Assembly (NCBI GenBank): GCA_946410555.1
Contig: CAMKAT010000002.1
Coordinates: 1-45,234 of the forward strand
DNA length: 45,234 nucleotides
From: an uncultured Caryophanales bacterium
GTDB taxonomy: Bacteria; Bacillota_I; Bacilli_A; RF39; UBA660
Reading direction: 5' to 3'
The position numbers were made by a program, and so were the translations under genes. This document shows, in pieces, positions 41,393-45,234 of this stretch. The notes below the pieces were generated by a model that was not told the DNA's origin, ran no database searches, and was given only the letters and a program-made list of their open reading frames with translations. The stretch's first letter is position 1; the number at the start of each line of letters is the position of its first letter.

Positions 41393-42043
41393 ATGGAATT
41401 AAAAGAATCTAGTTTAACTAAAAAACAAAATGAAACATTAACATTTATTAAGAAATATATGGTATCTCATGGATACCCACCTTCAGTAAGAGAAATATGT
41501 GCTGGTATGGGACTTTCTAGTCCAGCGACAGCTCATACTCATCTTAAAGAACTTGAAAACAAAGGATATATTAGAAAAGAAAATTCTAAGTTTAGAACTA
41601 TAGAGTTACTTGTAGATAATGAATTTGATAAAAAGAAAGAATCTAATAATATTAGTGATCAAGTTGTAGAAGTTCCTCTTTTAGGAAGAGTATCTTGTGG
41701 AAATCCAATCGAAGCAATTGAAAACCCAACAGAGTTCTTTAGCTTACCTGCTTCACTTATTCCACTTAATGAAGAGATATTCACACTTGAATGTAGAGGT
41801 GACTCTATGATTAATGCTGGTATATTTGATAAGGATATAGTAATAGTTAAAAAACAAAGAGTTTGTAAAGATGGTGAAATTGTTGTAGCTATGACAGATG
41901 AAAATGAAGTTACACTAAAAAGATTCTATAAAGAATCTGATCACATTAGATTACAACCAGAGAATGATGAAATGTCTCCTATCATAGTAAGAAATTGTAC
42001 TATCTTAGGAAAAGCTATTGGTTTATATAGAAAAATAAAGTAG
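41393..42043 (+). CDS. lexA: SOS repressor LexA
   Basis: LexA represses DNA-damage genes and cleaves itself when RecA filaments form. This 216-residue protein has the N-terminal winged helix (LTKKQNETLTFIKKYMVSHG, YPPSVREICAGMGLSS, TAHTHLKELENKGYIRK) and a C-terminal S24 peptidase domain. The catalytic pair is Ser138 (RGDSMINAGI) and Lys176 (EVTLKRFYK). The scissile bond appears to be Cys102-Gly103 (GRVSCGNPIEAIEN), where most LexA proteins have Ala-Gly; UmuD is a known relative cut at Cys-Gly. The ATG at 41393 is preferred: AAAGGG sits 9 bases upstream, whereas the ATG at 41384 is immediately next to it. Two SOS boxes lie in its promoter. It is the only plus-strand gene in the window. Confidence 0.97.
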   Translation: MELKESSLTKKQNETLTFIKKYMVSHGYPPSVREICAGMGLSSPATAHTHLKELENKGYIRKENSKFRTIELLVDNEFDKKKESNNISDQVVEVPLLGRVSCGNPIEAIENPTEFFSLPASLIPLNEEIFTLECRGDSMINAGIFDKDIVIVKKQRVCKDGEIVVAMTDENEVTLKRFYKESDHIRLQPENDEMSPIIVRNCTILGKAIGLYRKIK

Positions 42044-42068
42044 TTGAAAATCAACTACTTTTATTTTT
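42038..42068. terminator. Bidirectional terminator between lexA and the surface-protein gene
   Basis: A perfect 10-bp stem AAGTAGTTGA (42038-42047)/TCAACTACTT (42051-42060) has a 3-nt loop and T-rich flanks on both strands. The lexA stop lies in the stem; the convergent gene's stop is just past it. Confidence 0.9.
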
Positions 42069-45000
42069 ATCCAATATAAGTTATTGTTACTCTTCCATCT
42101 GATGAATTAGTTCCTGGTGATTGAGTTACATTTGAGAAATAACTAGAAGCGTAAGAAGAACCTCCTCCACCACCTCCGGATGAGGATGGTGTATAGTGAG
42201 CAGCTCCTCCACCACCGTAGTAGCCACCGCCTCCAGCTCCAACTAACCAACTACCACCTAGTCCACCTTGACCAAATGATCCATCAGTTGAACCTGGATC
42301 ATGCGAGCCACCAGTACCTTTTGCTCCTGGTCCATTAACAGTAGCATTAAATCCATACAGTGCTCCATTAGCTAAACCATCATTTAATCCTCCGGCAGCA
42401 CCAGTATTATTAATACCACCGCCACCGCCACCGCCAGCAGCCATGATTACTTCAGATTTATTATTTACATAATTTGAAAGAACTCCTCTATTAGTTTCAC
42501 CAATTGCAATGTGTGTTGCACCTCCACCTCCGGCACTTCTATTATCAAGTCCTTGGTTAGAACCTCCTCCATTGTAACCCGCACTCTGTTCAGCAGTACC
42601 ACTGCCTCCCATTTTACCTACACCAATATAAAGAATCTCTCCATTATTTAAGTGAATTGTTCCAGAAATGCATCCACCATTACCACCAGTTCCACTTATT
42701 TGATTATTAAGTACACTATCTCCACCTTTTGCTCCACATGCTTCGATAGTATAATTACCTGTTCTTAAAATATTATATGATTGAATTGTTCCAGTAGCAG
42801 TAAATGTATTAACATCTTTTTCCCAAGATGCATAAAGAATTAAATCTTCATTTACATTTATATATTCTTCATCTTCATATACTATACCAGTTCCATATCT
42901 TGTAGTCCATCCAACAAAATGATATCCAGTTTTAGCAAATGCATTCGGATTTAATTTTAAGTCTTCGCCACCATGGGCTAATTGATAAGTCATAACTCCG
43001 CTTGTTGCACCATTACCATCATATGAAACAGCATATTGTACATCTGTTTTGTTTTTTATTGTAAATGGATCTGTCGTAGTTCCTGTTCCACCTGCGATAA
43101 ACGTTGTATTATTAAGAGCAATAACTGGTCTAAAGTATTTATTATTAGATTCATTATCCGCAGTACCAATTGAACCATCTGTATTTACTCTCCATACTTT
43201 AACAGTTGAACCATTCCAATAACGAGGAGTTGCAGTCCAATATTGATAATCTGTTTTTAAATAATAAGTTGGATTTTCTGAAGATGCACCATTCTTAGCG
43301 CCTGCAAGAATCATTTCATCTGCAGTAATCATACCAACAGGCATAGAAAGTTTACCATTACCATGAGATGGATCAACAGTAAAGTTATCACTTGTGTTTG
43401 GACATATAAGTGTTGGATTACCTAGTGAATATCTATTGAAGTTAAAAGAGGAACCACTAGATGAATAAGTTGAACCTGTTTGAACACTTCTATCATTACA
43501 AAAAGTGATATCTTCTAAATAAGCTACATTTGCTCTTAAGTTATAATAAAGGAATTCATCATTTTCATGTTTAACAGTAGAATCATATGTTAATCCATGT
43601 TGTATTCCTGACTCATACATATAACCTGCTGCTTCTGCAGTATTTATTGTATTAAAACTTGATTCTGTTAAATTATTTGTATTACCATTACATACTCCAT
43701 TTTCAGGAGTTCCATTATAAATTAGTTTAGCACCACCTGTTGAAGTAGTTCTGATGATTTTCCAACATTGATTAGCAAATAATACATTATTATTAACATT
43801 ACCTCTGTAGTAGTAAATTGTTTTATTACCACCATCTGAATTACTTCCTGTATATGTATAAATACCATTAGTATTAGATTCATATGAACTCATTGAAAAA
43901 TCTATAGTTGTATTTAAAGCATTTTCTTCCATGTGATCATAGATAGTTCTTTCTTTAAACCAAACTGCATATAATGTTGCATTTGAAATTGCAGTAACAT
44001 AAGCCATATCTGCAAACTCGGCTTCAGTAGCATCTGGGGTTTGAGCCCATCCTAAGAAAGAATATCCTTCCCTAGTAAATCTATTTGGAGATAATGCTTT
44101 ATTAGTTTCTTTTTCAAATAATTGAACTGGCATATTTCCTACGCCACCATTAGGATCAAATGATATTACATAAACATCACTTGCATCACTTTGTTCAATA
44201 ATATATGGATCATCTTTTAAACCAGAACCACTATAATATAAAGTATCAGGATCTAAATAAATTGATGGTCTTATATAATATCTTTTATAAGCATAATCAT
44301 CATCAATTATTCCATCTTTTGAAATTGCAAATACCCATGAATAACTATCACCGATTGATGGTTGAATAGTCCATTCATTACCATTATCTTGTGTTAACCA
44401 TGTAGTAGCACAATAACCATTAGCTTTCCAAGCAGCATTATTAAGTGCTGTATTTAAACAGGATTCTCTTGTTCTACCATTAGAACCGTTCGTAGAAAAA
44501 CCATAATCAGATGGCGACATTAATCCAACATAATTAACACTCTTAGTAGTAAAATTACCCGTACTACAACCTAATCCCCAGCAACTAGAATTTGCGGGAG
44601 TTTCTGTCCCATGTAAATCTTGATACATTTGAATTGGTGAACCTGGGGTTGCATTTGATGCACCGTGATGCCAAACTGATGCAGAAACTATTGGACTCGA
44701 ACTTAATCCTGTAGATGCAAAATTACAAGAAGTAGTTGTTTTAGACTTATCAGTTAAATAACAACTACCGCTTCCTGAAGTGTAATATAAATTATTAAGT
44801 GTTGCTTGTAGTTTAGAAGTACTCCATTCTGCAGTACCTCTTCCCATATTTTGGAATATATTATTTGTAATATCCCAAATATGTTTATTAGATTGAATAC
44901 TAGATTCTTTAACTAATTTAATTTTAGTTTCATCTGGACCATTTAAAGAAGATTTTACATCATATTCAAGTCCTAAGATTCTCCACATTTCTCCTTTAAA

Positions 45001-45234
45001 TAAAACATAGTTTCTTGGATTTTTTCCTACGTAATGATAAGCATTGGCAATAGATGTATCATCTTTAATATCATCTATATATCCTTCATCAATACCATTA
45101 GTTAAAGTTTCTATATGATGTGTAAAAGTATAATCAGAAATTGGAGTATAAGTATAAGTTGTAATAATAGTATCACTAATAGTACTTCTTCCATTATTAG
45201 TAATAGTTATATTACAAACATAACTATTTAAGGC
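42067..45234 (-). CDS. Surface protein with InlB-type repeats and ALK-like glycine-rich domain (5'-truncated)
   Basis: The frame is open for 1,055 codons up to the right edge, so the start lies outside the window. An internal ATG at 44988 is not credible: the 82 codons before it encode a continuing domain (NPRNYVLFKGE leading into MWRILGLEYD). The visible part is a tandem duplication. Module A (about 65-350; WRILGLE, then RPSIYLDPDTLYYSGSG) is followed by an InlB/Flg_new-type repeat (about 354-427, ISFDPNGG, EGYSFLGWAQ, LYAVWF). Module A recurs (about 470-730; CWKIIRTTSTGGAKLIYNG, YWTATPRYW, FRPVIALNNT), then a second InlB-type repeat (about 733-804). Residues 810-1055 are a glycine-rich domain like that of ALK/LTK receptors (GNYTIEACGAKGG, AGGGGATHIAIG, EVIMAAGGGGGGG). 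No C-terminal anchor is present. The role is likely adhesion or ligand binding on the surface; module A is not one I can name. Confidence 0.85.
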   Translation of the reverse strand, partial: ALNSYVCNITITNNGRSTISDTIITTYTYTPISDYTFTHHIETLTNGIDEGYIDDIKDDTSIANAYHYVGKNPRNYVLFKGEMWRILGLEYDVKSSLNGPDETKIKLVKESSIQSNKHIWDITNNIFQNMGRGTAEWSTSKLQATLNNLYYTSGSGSCYLTDKSKTTTSCNFASTGLSSSPIVSASVWHHGASNATPGSPIQMYQDLHGTETPANSSCWGLGCSTGNFTTKSVNYVGLMSPSDYGFSTNGSNGRTRESCLNTALNNAAWKANGYCATTWLTQDNGNEWTIQPSIGDSYSWVFAISKDGIIDDDYAYKRYYIRPSIYLDPDTLYYSGSGLKDDPYIIEQSDASDVYVISFDPNGGVGNMPVQLFEKETNKALSPNRFTREGYSFLGWAQTPDATEAEFADMAYVTAISNATLYAVWFKERTIYDHMEENALNTTIDFSMSSYESNTNGIYTYTGSNSDGGNKTIYYYRGNVNNNVLFANQCWKIIRTTSTGGAKLIYNGTPENGVCNGNTNNLTESSFNTINTAEAAGYMYESGIQHGLTYDSTVKHENDEFLYYNLRANVAYLEDITFCNDRSVQTGSTYSSSGSSFNFNRYSLGNPTLICPNTSDNFTVDPSHGNGKLSMPVGMITADEMILAGAKNGASSENPTYYLKTDYQYWTATPRYWNGSTVKVWRVNTDGSIGTADNESNNKYFRPVIALNNTTFIAGGTGTTTDPFTIKNKTDVQYAVSYDGNGATSGVMTYQLAHGGEDLKLNPNAFAKTGYHFVGWTTRYGTGIVYEDEEYINVNEDLILYASWEKDVNTFTATGTIQSYNILRTGNYTIEACGAKGGDSVLNNQISGTGGNGGCISGTIHLNNGEILYIGVGKMGGSGTAEQSAGYNGGGSNQGLDNRSAGGGGATHIAIGETNRGVLSNYVNNKSEVIMAAGGGGGGGINNTGAAGGLNDGLANGALYGFNATVNGPGAKGTGGSHDPGSTDGSFGQGGLGGSWLVGAGGGGYYGGGGAAHYTPSSSGGGGGGSSYASSYFSNVTQSPGTNSSDGRVTITYIG

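Noticed and set aside
44986-44988. ATG at 44988 as the start of the InlB-type surface protein
   Set aside because: All 82 codons upstream to the window edge are open and encode the same domain, and no ribosome site precedes the ATG.

Overview
The window is AT-rich DNA (roughly 30% GC by eye) from a low-GC Gram-positive bacterium. Bacillus-type LexA, ScpA/ScpB, an NPKTG sortase signal, strong AGGAG ribosome sites and T-tailed terminators all point to Bacillota. My inference is an uncultured gut-type lineage of Bacilli/Erysipelotrichia/RF39 kind, because surface proteins full of cadherin-like beta-sandwich repeats, InlB-type repeats and glycine-rich domains are common there. The standard code is used: TGA is a stop and TGG is Trp. 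Almost everything is on the minus strand, so the genes read from right to left. lexA is the only plus-strand gene.

Right end (about 39.6-45.2 kb). A surface protein with two InlB-type repeats and a terminal glycine-rich domain enters from beyond the right edge and is 5'-truncated. It converges on lexA through a shared bidirectional terminator. Upstream of lexA are three SOS boxes. Two control lexA. The third sits inside the promoter of a divergent 32-codon gene for a single-span membrane microprotein, followed by its own terminator and then miaB.

Centre (7.0-39.5 kb). This is a 32-kb block of giant surface-protein genes. Read 5' to 3' it holds: a 3,767-residue protein (about 31 cadherin-like repeats, an ALK-type glycine-rich domain, a BIG2 domain and a dockerin-like end); a 358-residue membrane-anchored WG-like protein; a 2,912-residue protein (about 24 repeats plus dockerin); a 747-residue and a 561-residue membrane-anchored protein, each with an N-terminal cohesin-like domain; and a 2,367-residue protein (about 19 repeats plus dockerin). 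The most economical reading is a surface assembly in which two transmembrane cohesin receptors hold very long dockerin-tagged fibres. No catalytic domain is visible, so this looks like an adhesive or structural use of cohesin-dockerin pairing rather than a cellulosome. The last four genes are closely spaced and the final three look like one operon.

Left end (1-7.0 kb). dinD has an operator-like repeat array but no SOS box. It is followed by an operon of a 315-residue membrane protein coupled to scpA and scpB, then tRNA-Leu(CAA) with tandem terminators, a transglutaminase-like membrane protein, a decayed KilA-N gene, and a sortase-anchored beta-helix surface protein.

The two main discoveries to test are the cohesin/dockerin giant-fibre locus and the LexA-controlled 32-residue membrane peptide. 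Its position matches that of SOS division inhibitors such as yneA, but its sequence does not resemble them. No CRISPR array, insertion sequence, rRNA or recognisable riboswitch was seen.
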